From the NCBI RefSeq assembly GCF_017377775.1, contig NZ_JAFVLN010000010.1, forward strand, positions 1 through 64,000: 64,000 nucleotides of DNA, in the 5' to 3' direction. This DNA comes from Streptomyces sp. VRA16 Mangrove soil (GTDB lineage: Bacteria; Actinomycetota; Actinomycetes; Streptomycetales; Streptomycetaceae). Positions 34,367 through 44,781 of this stretch are shown here, one piece after another. Both the position numbers and the translations under genes were made by a program. Within the stretch, counting starts at the first letter, position 1, and each line of letters starts with the position of its first letter. The notes under the pieces are model-generated. The model was not told where the DNA came from. It did no database searches and saw only the letters and a list, made by a program, of their open reading frames with translations.

Positions 34367-35581
34367 ATGGCTGTCAACACGTCCCCGGACACCCCGATCC
34401 CCGTCGGCGAGGTGTCGCGGCTGATCGGCGGATGGATCGACCGGCTCGGTGCCGTGTGGGTCGAGGGGCAGATCACGCAGCTGTCCCGGCGGCCCGGCGC
34501 CGGTGTCGTGTTCCTGACGCTGCGCGATCCCTCGCACGACATCTCGGTCTCGGTCACCTGCTACCGCCAGGTGTTCGACGCGGTGGCGGACGCCGTGCGG
34601 GAGGGTTCCCGGATCGTGGTGCACGCGAAGCCGGAGTGGTACGCGCCGCGCGGCCAGCTCTCGCTGCGCGCCGCCGAGATCCGTCTGGTCGGGATGGGTG
34701 AACTGCTGGCCCGTCTGGAGCAGTTGAAGAAGGCGCTGGCCGCGGAGGGGCTGTTCGCCGCCGACCGCAAGAAGCCGCTGCCGTTCCTGCCGCAGCTCAT
34801 CGGCCTGGTGTGCGGGCGCGCCTCGGCGGCGGAGCGTGACGTGCTGGAGAACGCGCGCAGGCGCTGGCCGGCGGTCCGCTTCGAGGTGCGCAACGTGCCG
34901 GTGCAGGGCGTGCACGCGGTGCCCCAAGTGGTTCAGGCGGTCAAGGAGTTGGACGCGCTCGACGACGTGGACGTGATCGTCGTGGCGCGCGGTGGCGGCA
35001 GCGTGGAGGACCTGCTGCCGTTCTCCGACGAGCAGTTGGTGCGGGCCGTGGCCTCGTGCCGCACCCCGGTCGTCTCCGCGATCGGCCACGAGCCGGACAC
35101 CCCGCTGCTCGACTACGTCGCCGACCTGCGGGCCTCCACCCCGACCGACGCCGCGAAGAAGGTGGTGCCGGACGTGGGCGAGGAGTACGAGCGGGTGCGC
35201 TTCCTGCGGGACCGGGCCCGGCGCAGCGTGGAGGCGTACATCGAGCGGGAGGAGCGCGGGCTCGCCGCGGCGCTCGCCCGCCCCTCCATAGAGGATCCGC
35301 ACCGCATGGTGGACGAGCGGGAGGAGCAGGTCGCGGCGCTGGCCGACCGCGCACGGCGCACCCTCGGCCACCTCCTGGACCGCGCCGAGTCGGAGCTGAC
35401 GCACACGCACGCACGCGTGGTGGCCCTCTCCCCCGCGGCCACCCTCAAGCGCGGTTACGCGGTGCTGCAGAAGCCGGACGGGCACGTGGTGCGCGGCCCG
35501 GACGAGGTGGGCCCGGACGAGCCGCTGCGGGCCCGGGTCGCCGAGGGCGAGTTCTCCGTACGAGTCACAGAAGAAGCATGA
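34367..35581 (+). CDS. xseA: Exodeoxyribonuclease VII large subunit
   Basis: 404 aa. An N-terminal OB-fold (VSRLIGGWIDRLGAVWVEG, VVFLTLRDPSHDISVSVTCY) is followed by the catalytic domain (LIGLVCGRASAAERDVLENA, DVIVVARGGGSVEDLLPFSD, VSAIGHEPDTPLLDYVAD) and a coiled-coil region. Together with XseB it degrades single-stranded DNA in both directions. The stop overlaps a possible xseB ATG (ATGA). The gene is divergent from the surface-protein gene. Confidence 0.95.
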   Translation: MAVNTSPDTPIPVGEVSRLIGGWIDRLGAVWVEGQITQLSRRPGAGVVFLTLRDPSHDISVSVTCYRQVFDAVADAVREGSRIVVHAKPEWYAPRGQLSLRAAEIRLVGMGELLARLEQLKKALAAEGLFAADRKKPLPFLPQLIGLVCGRASAAERDVLENARRRWPAVRFEVRNVPVQGVHAVPQVVQAVKELDALDDVDVIVVARGGGSVEDLLPFSDEQLVRAVASCRTPVVSAIGHEPDTPLLDYVADLRASTPTDAAKKVVPDVGEEYERVRFLRDRARRSVEAYIEREERGLAAALARPSIEDPHRMVDEREEQVAALADRARRTLGHLLDRAESELTHTHARVVALSPAATLKRGYAVLQKPDGHVVRGPDEVGPDEPLRARVAEGEFSVRVTEEA

Positions 35582-35592
35582 GGGACAAGGCG

Positions 35593-35877
35593 ATGGCGAA
35601 GACGAACGCGAGCACGAAGGACCAGCCGGCCGACGCGACGCTCGGCTACGAGCAGGCGCGGGACGAGCTGATCGATGTCGTACGGCGCCTGGAGGCGGGC
35701 GGCACCTCTCTGGAGGAGTCCCTCGCGCTGTGGGAGCGCGGCGAGGAGCTGGCGAAGGTGTGCCGCCGCTGGCTGGACGGGGCGCGCGCCCGGCTCGACG
35801 CGGCGCTGGCGGACGCGAACGGCGCCGACGGTGAGGACGGTGACGACGCAGGGGCGGCGGACGAGGACGAGGAGTGA
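35593..35877 (+). CDS. xseB: Exodeoxyribonuclease VII small subunit
   Basis: 94 aa. The family core is GYEQARDELIDVVRRLEAGG, then TSLEESLALWERGEELAKVC, RRWLDGARARLDAAL, two helices that bind the large subunit. The acidic tail is typical of actinobacterial versions. A start at 35593 with AGGGA upstream is preferred; an ATG at 35578 overlapping the xseA stop would add five residues. Co-transcribed with xseA. Confidence 0.93.
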   Translation: MAKTNASTKDQPADATLGYEQARDELIDVVRRLEAGGTSLEESLALWERGEELAKVCRRWLDGARARLDAALADANGADGEDGDDAGAADEDEE

Positions 35878-35983
35878 CGTCCGGGCTCCTTGTGAACAGC
35901 ATCACGAAGGCTTTTGTTGAAAGTTGAACCTCGTTGGGCGTACGGTCGGAGTCATCAGTTGATCCCCACGAGAAGGTTGATCG

Positions 35984-36574
35984 ATGTCCCTCGTTCTTGA
36001 CCCCGCCGCCCAGGACCTGCTCTTCCGCGAGGCCCGCACCGCGAACACCTTCACCGACGAGCCGGTGACCGACGAGCAGGTCCAGGCGATCTACGACCTG
36101 GTCAAGTACGGTCCGACCGCCTTCAACCAGTCGCCGCTGCGCATCACCCTGGTCCGTTCCGCCGAGGCTCGCGAGCGCCTGGTGAAGCACATGGCCGAGG
36201 GCAACCAGCCGAAGACCGCCTCGGCCCCGCTGGTCGCGATCCTCTCCGCGGACAACGAGTTCCACGAGGAGCTGCCGCAGCTCTTCCCGCACTTCCCGCA
36301 GGCCAAGGACGCGTTCTTCTCCGAGCGCCCGGTCCGCGAGCAGGCCGCGCTGGTCAACGCCACGCTGCAGGCCGGCTACTTCATCATGGGCGTGCGCGCC
36401 GCCGGTCTGGCCGCGGGCCCGATGACCGGCTTCGACTTCGACGGTGTCCAGAAGGAGTTCCTGGACGCCGACCACACCCCGCTGATGATCGTCAACATCG
36501 GCAAGCCGGGCGACGACGCCTGGTTCCCGCGCTCCCCGCGCCTGGAGCTCGACCAGGTCATCACGACCGTCTGA
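35984..36574 (+). CDS. Nitroreductase-family FMN oxidoreductase (malonic semialdehyde reductase-like)
   Basis: 196 aa. LFREARTANTFTDEPVTDEQ, VKYGPTAFNQSPLRITLVRS, then the SERPVREQAALVNATLQAGY segment and ARAAGLAAGPMTGFDFDGV are the FMN-binding and dimer elements of the RutE/HadB-type nitroreductase subgroup, which reduces malonic semialdehyde or related compounds with NAD(P)H. Upstream lies an AT-rich promoter region with the direct repeat TTGAAAGTTGAAC (about 35918-35930), possibly a redox regulator site. It is convergent with DUF4245 across a perfect palindromic terminator. Confidence 0.88.
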   Translation: MSLVLDPAAQDLLFREARTANTFTDEPVTDEQVQAIYDLVKYGPTAFNQSPLRITLVRSAEARERLVKHMAEGNQPKTASAPLVAILSADNEFHEELPQLFPHFPQAKDAFFSERPVREQAALVNATLQAGYFIMGVRAAGLAAGPMTGFDFDGVQKEFLDADHTPLMIVNIGKPGDDAWFPRSPRLELDQVITTV

Positions 36575-36583
36575 GCCACCGCA

Positions 36584-36637
36584 GTACATGCAGGAAGGGC
36601 CCCCGGCGATGTCGCCGGGGGCCCTTCCTGCATGTAC
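36584..36637. terminator. Bidirectional terminator, perfect 26-bp inverted repeat
   Basis: Arms 36584-36609 and 36612-36637 are exact complements with only two bases between them, ten bases past the nitroreductase stop and just before the DUF4245 stop. There is no T run, as usual in Streptomyces. It serves both convergent genes. Confidence 0.85.
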
Positions 36638-36640
36638 GGA

Positions 36641-37177
36641 TCACGCGGACTCGGCCCGCTCCATCTTCAGCGATTCGGCCATCTTCGTCAGCTGACCGAA
36701 GCCCGCGGTGCCGGTCACCACCGTCGTGGAGCCCTTCTCCTTCAGCACCAGGGCGTCGTACTTGTCGCCCTTGTAGCGCTGCCACTCCGCGCCGTTGATC
36801 GACTGCTTGCCGCTGGTCGCCTCGGCGCCCTGGCTGGCGTCGTCGATGAACCGGGCCGGCTTGTCGGTCGACTGCTCGACGGCGACGTACTGGCCGTCGG
36901 GGTCGAGGAAGCCGAGGTGCCAGGTCTCGTTCCGCTCCGCCTCGTAACGCACCGAGGTCGCCTTCCAGGACTTGGACAGGCCCTCGGGGGCGGCCACCGG
37001 ATAAGGGGCCGCGCGGCGGGCCGACAGGAGCTCGACCCGGTAGTCCACGCGCGGGACCGGGGTCTCCTTGGAGTCGTCGTGCGGGACGAAGAGATAGACC
37101 ACGCCCGCCGTCACGACACAGACACCCAGGGACAGCACCAGGCTGCCCACCGTCTTCTTGCCATTTCTTCCTGCCAC
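36641..37177 (-). CDS. DUF4245 membrane-anchored protein
   Basis: 178 aa. A short basic N-terminus, one membrane helix (TVGSLVLSLGVCVVTAGVVYLF, about residues 8-29) and an extracytoplasmic domain (PVPRVDYRVELLSARRAAPY, YVAVEQSTDKPARFIDDA, VVTGTAGFGQLTKMAESL) fit DUF4245, an actinobacterial family of unknown function encoded beside glpX. The GTG at 37177 (VAGRNGKKT) matches the usual family start; ATG at 37186 and 37255 are possible but add non-conserved residues. Confidence 0.85.
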   Translation of the reverse strand: MAGRNGKKTVGSLVLSLGVCVVTAGVVYLFVPHDDSKETPVPRVDYRVELLSARRAAPYPVAAPEGLSKSWKATSVRYEAERNETWHLGFLDPDGQYVAVEQSTDKPARFIDDASQGAEATSGKQSINGAEWQRYKGDKYDALVLKEKGSTTVVTGTAGFGQLTKMAESLKMERAESA

Positions 37178-37443
37178 GCGCCCCATCGTCGCAGGTGGCC
37201 GATCGATCTCCGCCGTCAGGTCCCCTGTTGCGTCCCGAAATGCGCCACCTGTCATGAACGGAACCGCTCATTCGTGGGGTGGTCTGCTCAGATTGTCGTA
37301 CGGGCGATAGAGTTCGCCCCATAACAACCCTCATCCGCCCGCCCGTCGCCCACCACCGCCCTTGCACTGAGCCCTTCGGGCGCCCCTCCTCATTTGTCGT
37401 ATCCCGGCGAAACACCAACGCCGGAACAGAAAGGTGCGTCTCG

Positions 37444-38484
37444 ATGACCGAGCATCAGCATCACCAGCTGCCGTCCGAACTCGAGGTCCCCTCCGAGGCC
37501 CCCGACCGCAACCTCGCCCTGGAACTCGTCCGCGTCACCGAGGCCGCCGCCATGGCCGCGGGCCGCTGGGTGGGCCGCGGCGACAAGAACGGAGCGGACG
37601 GCGCGGCCGTGCGCGCCATGCGCACCCTCGTCTCCACCGTCTCGATGAACGGCGTCGTCGTCATCGGCGAGGGCGAGAAGGACGAGGCCCCGATGCTGTT
37701 CAACGGCGAGCGGGTCGGGGACGGGACGGGCGCCGAGTGCGACATCGCCGTCGACCCGATCGACGGCACGACCCTGTGCGCCAAGGGCATGCCGAACGCG
37801 ATCGCCGTGCTGGCCGCCGCCGACCGCGGCACCATGTTCGACCCGTCGGCCGTCTTCTACATGGACAAGCTGGTCACCGGCCCGGAGGCCGCGGACTTCG
37901 TGGACATCAACGCGCCGGTGTCGGTGAACATCCGCCGCGTCGCCAAGGCGAAGAAGGCCTCCCCCGAGGACGTCACCGTCGTCATCCTCGACCGGCCCCG
38001 CCACGAGGGCATGATCAAGGAGATCCGGGAGACCGGCGCCCGCATCAAGCTGATCTCGGACGGCGACGTGGCCGGTTCGATCCTCGCCGTGCGCGAGGGG
38101 ACGGGCGTGGACCTGATGCTCGGCATCGGCGGCACCCCCGAGGGCATCATCTCGGCCTGCGCCATGAAGTGCCTGGGCGGTGTGATCCAGGGCAAGCTGT
38201 GGCCCAAGGACGAGGAGGAGCGCCGGCGGGCCATCGACGCGGGGCACGACCTGGACCGCGTCCTGTCCACCGACGACCTGGTCTCCGGGGAGAACGTGTT
38301 CTTCGTGGCCACCGGCATCACCGACGGCGAGCTGCTGCGCGGCGTGCGCTACCGCTCGGAGACGGCGACGACGTCGTCCCTCGTGATGCGCTCCAAGTCC
38401 GGCACGATCCGGCAGATCGACTCGGAGCACCGGCTGAGCAAGCTGCGTGCCTACAGCGCGATCGACTTCGACCGGGCCAAGTAG
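37444..38484 (+). CDS. glpX: Fructose-1,6-bisphosphatase class II
   Basis: 346 aa. Metal and substrate motifs of the GlpX type are present: NGVVVIGEGEKDEAPML, CDIAVDPIDGTTLCAKGM, VILDRPRHEGMIKEI, KLISDGDVAGSILAV and GIGGTPEGIISACAMKCLGG. It removes the 1-phosphate of fructose-1,6-bisphosphate in gluconeogenesis. The start at 37444 is an ATG after AGAAAGG. It is divergent from DUF4245. A 13-bp tandem repeat array follows directly after the stop. Confidence 0.96.
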   Translation: MTEHQHHQLPSELEVPSEAPDRNLALELVRVTEAAAMAAGRWVGRGDKNGADGAAVRAMRTLVSTVSMNGVVVIGEGEKDEAPMLFNGERVGDGTGAECDIAVDPIDGTTLCAKGMPNAIAVLAAADRGTMFDPSAVFYMDKLVTGPEAADFVDINAPVSVNIRRVAKAKKASPEDVTVVILDRPRHEGMIKEIRETGARIKLISDGDVAGSILAVREGTGVDLMLGIGGTPEGIISACAMKCLGGVIQGKLWPKDEEERRRAIDAGHDLDRVLSTDDLVSGENVFFVATGITDGELLRGVRYRSETATTSSLVMRSKSGTIRQIDSEHRLSKLRAYSAIDFDRAK

Positions 38485-38486
38485 GC

Positions 38487-38714
38487 CCGACAAGCAGACC
38501 TGCCGAGCAGACCTGCCGAACAGGCCGGTCGAGCAGGCCGGTCGAGCAGGCCGGTCGACCAGACCTGCCGAACAGGCCGGTCGAGCAGACCCGTCGACCA
38601 GACCTGCCGAACAGACCTGCCGAGCAGACCCGTCGACCAGACCTGCCGAACAGGCCGGTCGAGCAAGCCTGCCTAACAGACCTGCCTAACAGACCTGTGC
38701 GAACAGACCGGTCG
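38487..38714. repeat. 13-bp tandem repeat array (about 17 copies) after glpX
   Basis: Units of exactly 13 bp such as CTGCCGAGCAGAC and CGGTCGAGCAGGC repeat from 38487 to about 38694, with one 14-bp unit near the end. Two classes, CTGCCGA(A/G)CAG(A/G)C and C(G/C)GTCGA(G/C)CAG(A/G)C, alternate irregularly. Since 13 is not a multiple of three, all frames stay open without being coding. No spacers of CRISPR type exist. Confidence 0.9.
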
Positions 38715-38739
38715 AGGCGCCGGCGCAGTGAAGCCGTGA

Positions 38740-38769
38740 GGGGGCGCCCTGTTCGCACAGGGCGCCCCC
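38740..38769. terminator. Terminator between glpX and the WhiB-like gene
   Basis: GGGGGCGCCCTGT (38740-38752) and ACAGGGCGCCCCC (38757-38769) form a perfect 13-bp stem with a TCGC tetraloop between convergent genes. Confidence 0.85.
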
Positions 38770-38788
38770 GAACGCGTACGGAACCGGC

Positions 38789-39157
38789 TCAGCCGGCGGC
38801 GGCCACCGCTCGCGCCGCCTTCTTGAGCTCCACGTCGCGCCGGCGCCTGCGGGCGAGGACCACCCGGCGCTCGGCCGCCGTCAGGCCGCCCCACACCCCG
38901 TACGGCTCCGGCTGGAGCAGCGCGTGCTCACGGCACTCGACCATCACGGGACAGCGGGCACAGACCCGCTTGGCCGCATCCTCGCGCGAGAGGCGCGCGG
39001 CGGTGGGCTCCTTGGAAGGGGCGAAGAAGAGTCCCGCCTCGTCGCGCCTGCACACGGCCTCCGTGTGCCAGGGCGCGTCCTGATCCCTGTCCCTGGCTGG
39101 CCCCCGCTGCTGCGGTACGGCGGCGACCTGCAGGGACTGATGCGGCGGATGCAGCAC
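38789..39157 (-). CDS. WhiB-family iron-sulfur regulator
   Basis: 122 aa. The four cluster cysteines are in EAVCRRDEAGLFF and KRVCARCPVMVEC (CxxCx5C), followed by the G(V/I)WGG turn (PYGVWGGLTAAERRVVLARR) and a basic C-terminal region. Wbl proteins are actinobacterial [4Fe-4S] regulators that act with sigma factors in development and redox control. Its position beside glpX and DUF1707 corresponds to a conserved Streptomyces neighbourhood where a wbl gene sits, but I do not assign a specific name. Confidence 0.94.
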   Translation of the reverse strand: MLHPPHQSLQVAAVPQQRGPARDRDQDAPWHTEAVCRRDEAGLFFAPSKEPTAARLSREDAAKRVCARCPVMVECREHALLQPEPYGVWGGLTAAERRVVLARRRRRDVELKKAARAVAAAG

Positions 39158-39338
39158 GGTCTACTCCTGACGACGGCTAACGACGGCTTTCGCGAGCTTC
39201 AAAGGCAACAGGGGTCGATCGGTAGACGATGCAGCAAGCTCTACCCGCTGTGTCGACGCCTATGCACTGAGTTCCGAAGCACGGAAGTTCCCGAGCGCAT
39301 ACAGGAGTTCACCCGGGCGCCCTCGCGGAGCCGTGCGT

Positions 39339-40019
39339 TCAGCCGAAGTGCTTGCGCAGGTGCTTCTCCAGGTTCGCGATGACCTTGCCGCGCCGGGGCC
39401 GCGCCTCGATGCTGCCGAGCACGGCCACCCCGTCGACGTACACGACCGGCGCCTCGGCCTCGGGCGCGTCCATCGCGTCCACCTCGAAGCTGCCGAGGAT
39501 GCCGCCGCCGCTGCCGCGCAGCGAGATGTTCTCCGGGACCTTGATCTCGACGCTGCCGAAGACGGAGACCGCTTTGATGTAGACCTGCGGGTACTCGAAG
39601 ATCGCCTCGCTGAGGTCGATCTCGACACTGCCGAACACGGCGTACGCGTGCGTACGGCGGCCCACGCGCCAGCGGCCCCTGCGGACGGTCGAGCTGAACA
39701 CCGCCACCAGGTTCTCCCCCGGCAGCGGCGGGACGGTGCCGGGCGCGGGCTGGTCGGGCGCCGGGGAGACGACCGTCGGGCGGGCGGCGTGCACGCCGGG
39801 CAGGTCCCGCACGAGCGGCTCCAGCTCGCCCACGGTCTTGGCGCGGTAGACCCGGTCGATCCGCTCGGCGTGCTCGTCCGCGTCGAGCCGGCCCTCCGCG
39901 AGCGCTTCGCGCAGGATGTCCGCGATCCGGTCCCGGTCCGCGTCGGAGGCACGCAGGACGGTCGGGTCCGCCGTGGGAGCGCTGGGGGCGGGCTGCGAAG
40001 GGCGTTTTTGGAGGTCCAC
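39339..40019 (-). CDS. DUF1707 / cell-wall-active-antibiotic-response-like protein
   Basis: 226 aa. Residues about 22-75 (LRASDADRDRIADILREALA, EGRLDADEHAERIDRVYRAK) are the DUF1707 (SHOCT-like) domain. After a Pro-rich linker the C-terminal half (VAVFSSTVRRGRWRVGRRTH, YAVFGSVEIDLSEAIF, SVFGSVEIKVPENI, VAVLGSIEARPRRGK) is a beta-helical repeat domain like that at the C-terminus of LiaF. It is cytoplasmic or membrane-associated; the exact role is unknown. It starts 182 bp upstream of the WhiB-like gene on the same strand. Confidence 0.9.
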   Translation of the reverse strand: MDLQKRPSQPAPSAPTADPTVLRASDADRDRIADILREALAEGRLDADEHAERIDRVYRAKTVGELEPLVRDLPGVHAARPTVVSPAPDQPAPGTVPPLPGENLVAVFSSTVRRGRWRVGRRTHAYAVFGSVEIDLSEAIFEYPQVYIKAVSVFGSVEIKVPENISLRGSGGGILGSFEVDAMDAPEAEAPVVYVDGVAVLGSIEARPRRGKVIANLEKHLRKHFG

Positions 40020-40196
40020 GACAGCAGCGTACCCAAACGCGATAGATCGCGACTAGGGGGCGCGGCCTCCCGATCGCGCCCTGTCACGGACCAACTGAGC
40101 CTTACCTCACAGCTCCGGCCGCGCCACCAGGTTCTACGCTGGTTGGCGCTGCCAACGAATGCCAGCCTGCTGTCTGTCGAGTGAGGAATGGGCGAG

Positions 40197-41879
<1,683 letters not shown>

Positions 41880-41904
41880 CCGTCCGCACGGTCCTTCGTG
41901 CACA

Positions 41905-41929
41905 GGCCCCCTCCGGCACGGAGGGGGCC
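41905..41929. terminator. Terminator after the class I fumarase gene
   Basis: GGCCCCCTCCG (41905-41915) and CGGAGGGGGCC (41919-41929) pair perfectly around a 3-base loop, between convergent genes. Confidence 0.85.
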
Positions 41930-41937
41930 TTCGTGCG

Positions 41938-42312
41938 TCAGGCGCCCGGCAGGAAGAGGCAGAACGGGTGGCCGTGCGGGTCGCGCAGCACCCGTACGCC
42001 CTGCTGCGGCTGGTGCTCCTCCAGCGTCGCGCCGAGCGCGCGGGCCCGCGCCGTCTCGGCCTCCAGGTCGTCGACCTGGAGATCGAGGTGCGCCTGCATC
42101 TGCTGGCTGCCGGGGCGCTGCGGCCACACCGGGGGCGTGTGGTCCGTCTCCCGCTGGAAGCTCAGTCCCGGCCGCTCCTGCCCGGGATGGCGCAGCCGCA
42201 CCCAGTCGGGCTGCCGGTCGACCTCCTCCCAGCCCAGCAGGGCGCGGTAGAAGTCGGCCAGGGCGGGCGGATCGGGGGTGCCGAGGACGAAGGCACCGAG
42301 CGTCGTCGTCAT
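41938..42312 (-). CDS. VOC-family (glyoxalase/bleomycin-resistance fold) protein
   Basis: 124 aa. LGAFVLGTPDPPALADFYRA, LLGWEEVDRQPDWVRLRHPG, MQAHLDLQVDDLEAETARAR and VRVLRDPHGHPFCLFLPG are the paired beta-alpha-beta-beta-beta units of the VOC superfamily. Such proteins are small metal-dependent lyases, dioxygenases or binding proteins; the substrate is unknown. It lies between two fumarase genes but on the opposite strand, divergent from fumC. Confidence 0.85.
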   Translation of the reverse strand: MTTTLGAFVLGTPDPPALADFYRALLGWEEVDRQPDWVRLRHPGQERPGLSFQRETDHTPPVWPQRPGSQQMQAHLDLQVDDLEAETARARALGATLEEHQPQQGVRVLRDPHGHPFCLFLPGA

Positions 42313-42438
42313 GGGTCCCGCGTTTCCCGTACGGACGTCTGCGCACACGTGCCGGCGACGGATGTGGCGCGGTTGCCGTGGAATAGCGGCCGGGTGGCCG
42401 ACGCTGGCAGGGACAGGACCATGAGGAGGAAGGCAGTC

Positions 42439-43842
42439 ATGACGAGCACGGCGAACGACGGCGGATTCCGGATCGAGCACGACTCCATGGGCGAGGTGCG
42501 GGTGCCCGCGGACGCCAAGTGGCGGGCGCAGACCCAGCGCGCCGTGGAGAACTTCCCGGTCTCCGGGCAGCGCATCGAGCGCGCCCACATCGAGGCGCTC
42601 GCCCGCATCAAGGCCGCCGCAGCCAAGGTCAACGCCGAGCTCGGGGTGCTCGACAAGGACATCGCGGACGCCATCGTGGACGCGGCGGGCGAGGTCGCCG
42701 AGGGCCGCTGGGACGACGAGTTCCCGGTGGACGTGTACCAGACGGGCTCCGGCACCTCGTCGAACATGAACACCAACGAGGTCCTGGCCACCCTCGCCAC
42801 CGAGCGCCTGGGCCGGGACGTGCACCCGAACGACCACGTCAACGCCTCGCAGTCGTCGAACGACGTCTTCCCCTCCTCGATCCACATCGCGGCGACGGCC
42901 GCCGTCACCCACGACCTGATCCCGGCCCTCGACCACCTCGCCGCGTCCCTGGAGCGCAAGGCGGCGGAGTTCGCCGACGTGGTGAAGTCGGGCCGTACGC
43001 ATCTGATGGACGCGACGCCGGTGACGCTCGGCCAGGAGTTCGGCGGGTACGCGGCGCAGGTCCGCTACGGCGTCGAGCGGCTCACGGCCTCGCTCCCCCG
43101 CCTGGCCGAACTCCCGTTGGGCGGCACGGCGGTCGGTACGGGGATCAACACGCCGCCCGGGTTCTCGGCGGCCGTGATCGCCGAGGTCGCGCGGGCCACG
43201 GGCCTGCCGCTGACCGAGGCGCGCGACCACTTCGAGGCGCAGGGCGCGCGCGACGGCATCGTGGAGACCAGCGGGCAGCTGCGCACCGTCGCGGTCGGCC
43301 TCACGAAGATCGCCAACGATCTGCGGTGGGCGGCGTCGGGCCCGCGCACCGGGCTCGCCGAGATCAACCTCCCGGACCTGCAGCCCGGTTCGTCGATCAT
43401 GCCGGGCAAGGTGAATCCGGTCATTCCCGAGGCGACGCTGATGGTCGCCGCGCAGGTGATCGGGAACGACGCGACGGTGGCCACCGCGGGTGCGGCGGGC
43501 AATTTCGAGCTGAATGTCATGCTGCCCGTGATCGCCAAGAACGTCCTGGAATCGATCCGCCTGCTGGCCAACGTCAGCCGGCTCCTGGCCGACCGCACGG
43601 TCGACGGCATCACCGCGAACCGCGAGCGCGCCCGCGAGTACGCCGAGTCCTCCCCCTCCGTCGTGACGCCGCTGAACAAGTACATCGGGTACGAGGAGGC
43701 GGCCAAGGTCGCCAAGAAGTCCCTCGCCGAGCGCAGGACGATCCGTGAGGTGGTCGTCGAGGGCGGGTACGTGGAGCGCGGCGACCTCACCGAGGAGCAG
43801 CTCGACGAGGCGCTGGATGTCCTGCGGATGACCCGCCCGTAA
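42439..43842 (+). CDS. fumC: Fumarate hydratase, class II
   Basis: 467 aa. Superfamily signatures are present: YQTGSGTSSNMNTNEVLAT, NDHVNASQSSNDVFPSSIHI, GRTHLMDATPVTLGQEFGGY and the loop GSSIMPGKVNPVIPEATLM. This is the oxygen-stable, cluster-free fumarase. The ATG at 42439 follows a strong GGAGGA. Having both a class I and a class II enzyme in tandem would allow fumarase activity under differing iron or oxidative conditions. Confidence 0.96.
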   Translation: MTSTANDGGFRIEHDSMGEVRVPADAKWRAQTQRAVENFPVSGQRIERAHIEALARIKAAAAKVNAELGVLDKDIADAIVDAAGEVAEGRWDDEFPVDVYQTGSGTSSNMNTNEVLATLATERLGRDVHPNDHVNASQSSNDVFPSSIHIAATAAVTHDLIPALDHLAASLERKAAEFADVVKSGRTHLMDATPVTLGQEFGGYAAQVRYGVERLTASLPRLAELPLGGTAVGTGINTPPGFSAAVIAEVARATGLPLTEARDHFEAQGARDGIVETSGQLRTVAVGLTKIANDLRWAASGPRTGLAEINLPDLQPGSSIMPGKVNPVIPEATLMVAAQVIGNDATVATAGAAGNFELNVMLPVIAKNVLESIRLLANVSRLLADRTVDGITANRERAREYAESSPSVVTPLNKYIGYEEAAKVAKKSLAERRTIREVVVEGGYVERGDLTEEQLDEALDVLRMTRP

Positions 43843-43916
43843 CAGGTGGTGGCCGGATGACGTATTCGTGACGCTCGTCGCTGTGGTCGTATGCCAGCGG
43901 CACCTAATATCTGTCC

Positions 43917-44594
43917 ATGACAGACAACGACCGGTGTGGCGTGGGGCGCTGGGCGCCAGGGGAGCAGGTCCTGTGGCGCTACCGCGCCAACGCGGGCGAC
44001 GGCTTTCACATCTGCCGTCCGGTCACCGTCGTGCAGGACACCGACGAGCTGCTCGCCGCCTGGATGGCGCCCGGCACCGAGTGCGTCAAGCCGGTCCTCG
44101 CGGACGGCACCCCGCTGCACCGCGAGCCGCTGGCCACCCGCTACACCAAGCCGCGCACGGTGCACCGGGACCGCTGGTTCGGCGCCGGCGTGCTGAAGCT
44201 GGCGCGGCCCGGCGAGCCGTGGTCGGTGTGGCTCTTCTGGGAGCCGGACTGGACCTTCCGCAACTGGTACGTGAACCTTGAGGAGCCGCAGACCCGCTGG
44301 TCGGGCGGTGTCGACTCCGAGGACCACTTCCTGGACCTGTCCGTGTACGAGGACGGCAGCTGGCGCTGGCACGACGAGGACGAGTTCGCGCAGGCGCAGA
44401 CCGTGGGCCTGATGGACGCGCGGCAGGCCCGGTCGGTGCGGGAGGCGGGGGCCCGCGCCGTCGAGGTGATCCGCGGCTGGGGCCATCCGTTCTGCGACGG
44501 CTGGCAGCGCTGGCGGCCCGACCCGGCCTGGCCGGTACCGGCGTTGCCCGCCGACTGGGACCGGATGCCTGCGCCCGCGCATGTGTCCTCATGA
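43917..44594 (+). CDS. DUF402-domain protein
   Basis: 225 aa. WAPGEQVLWRYRANAGDGFH, LFWEPDWTFRNWYVNLEEPQ, DHFLDLSVYEDGSWRWHDED and RGWGHPFCDGWQRWRPDPAW match DUF402, a beta-barrel fold including the FomD-like hydrolases that act on nucleotide-linked substrates. The two acidic patches (DSEDHFLD, DEDEF) resemble the metal-binding positions. It is probably a cytoplasmic phosphohydrolase of unknown substrate. Confidence 0.85.
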   Translation: MTDNDRCGVGRWAPGEQVLWRYRANAGDGFHICRPVTVVQDTDELLAAWMAPGTECVKPVLADGTPLHREPLATRYTKPRTVHRDRWFGAGVLKLARPGEPWSVWLFWEPDWTFRNWYVNLEEPQTRWSGGVDSEDHFLDLSVYEDGSWRWHDEDEFAQAQTVGLMDARQARSVREAGARAVEVIRGWGHPFCDGWQRWRPDPAWPVPALPADWDRMPAPAHVSS

Positions 44595-44781
44595 GACCCT
44601 TGATGCGCCCCCGGGGAGTAAACGTAGGATCGTCCTCCGCAAGCGCGCACCGCAGCAGATGTGAGGAGTTCGGGCAGCAACTCTTCGTGCACGTAGTGGG
44701 TCTGACACGATGTCAACGAGGTCATCGAGGGGCGGCGAGACCGTGAACGTGGGTGGATCGGGCGGGAGAGACCGTCAACTC
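44595..44781. other. Spacer upstream of the small ORF and phosphatase gene
   Basis: No gene is seen. The region is GC-rich with a short dyad GAGTT-N8-AACTC near 44668-44685, and presumably holds the promoter for the SpoIIE-type phosphatase. Confidence 0.4.

Noticed and set aside
33593..36589. 998-codon minus-strand reading over xseA/xseB and the nitroreductase
   Set aside because: Shadow frame of three recognised plus-strand genes, His/Arg/Pro-rich with no domain.
38487..38714. CRISPR array
   Set aside because: The 13-bp units are contiguous with no unique spacers, and no cas genes are in the window.
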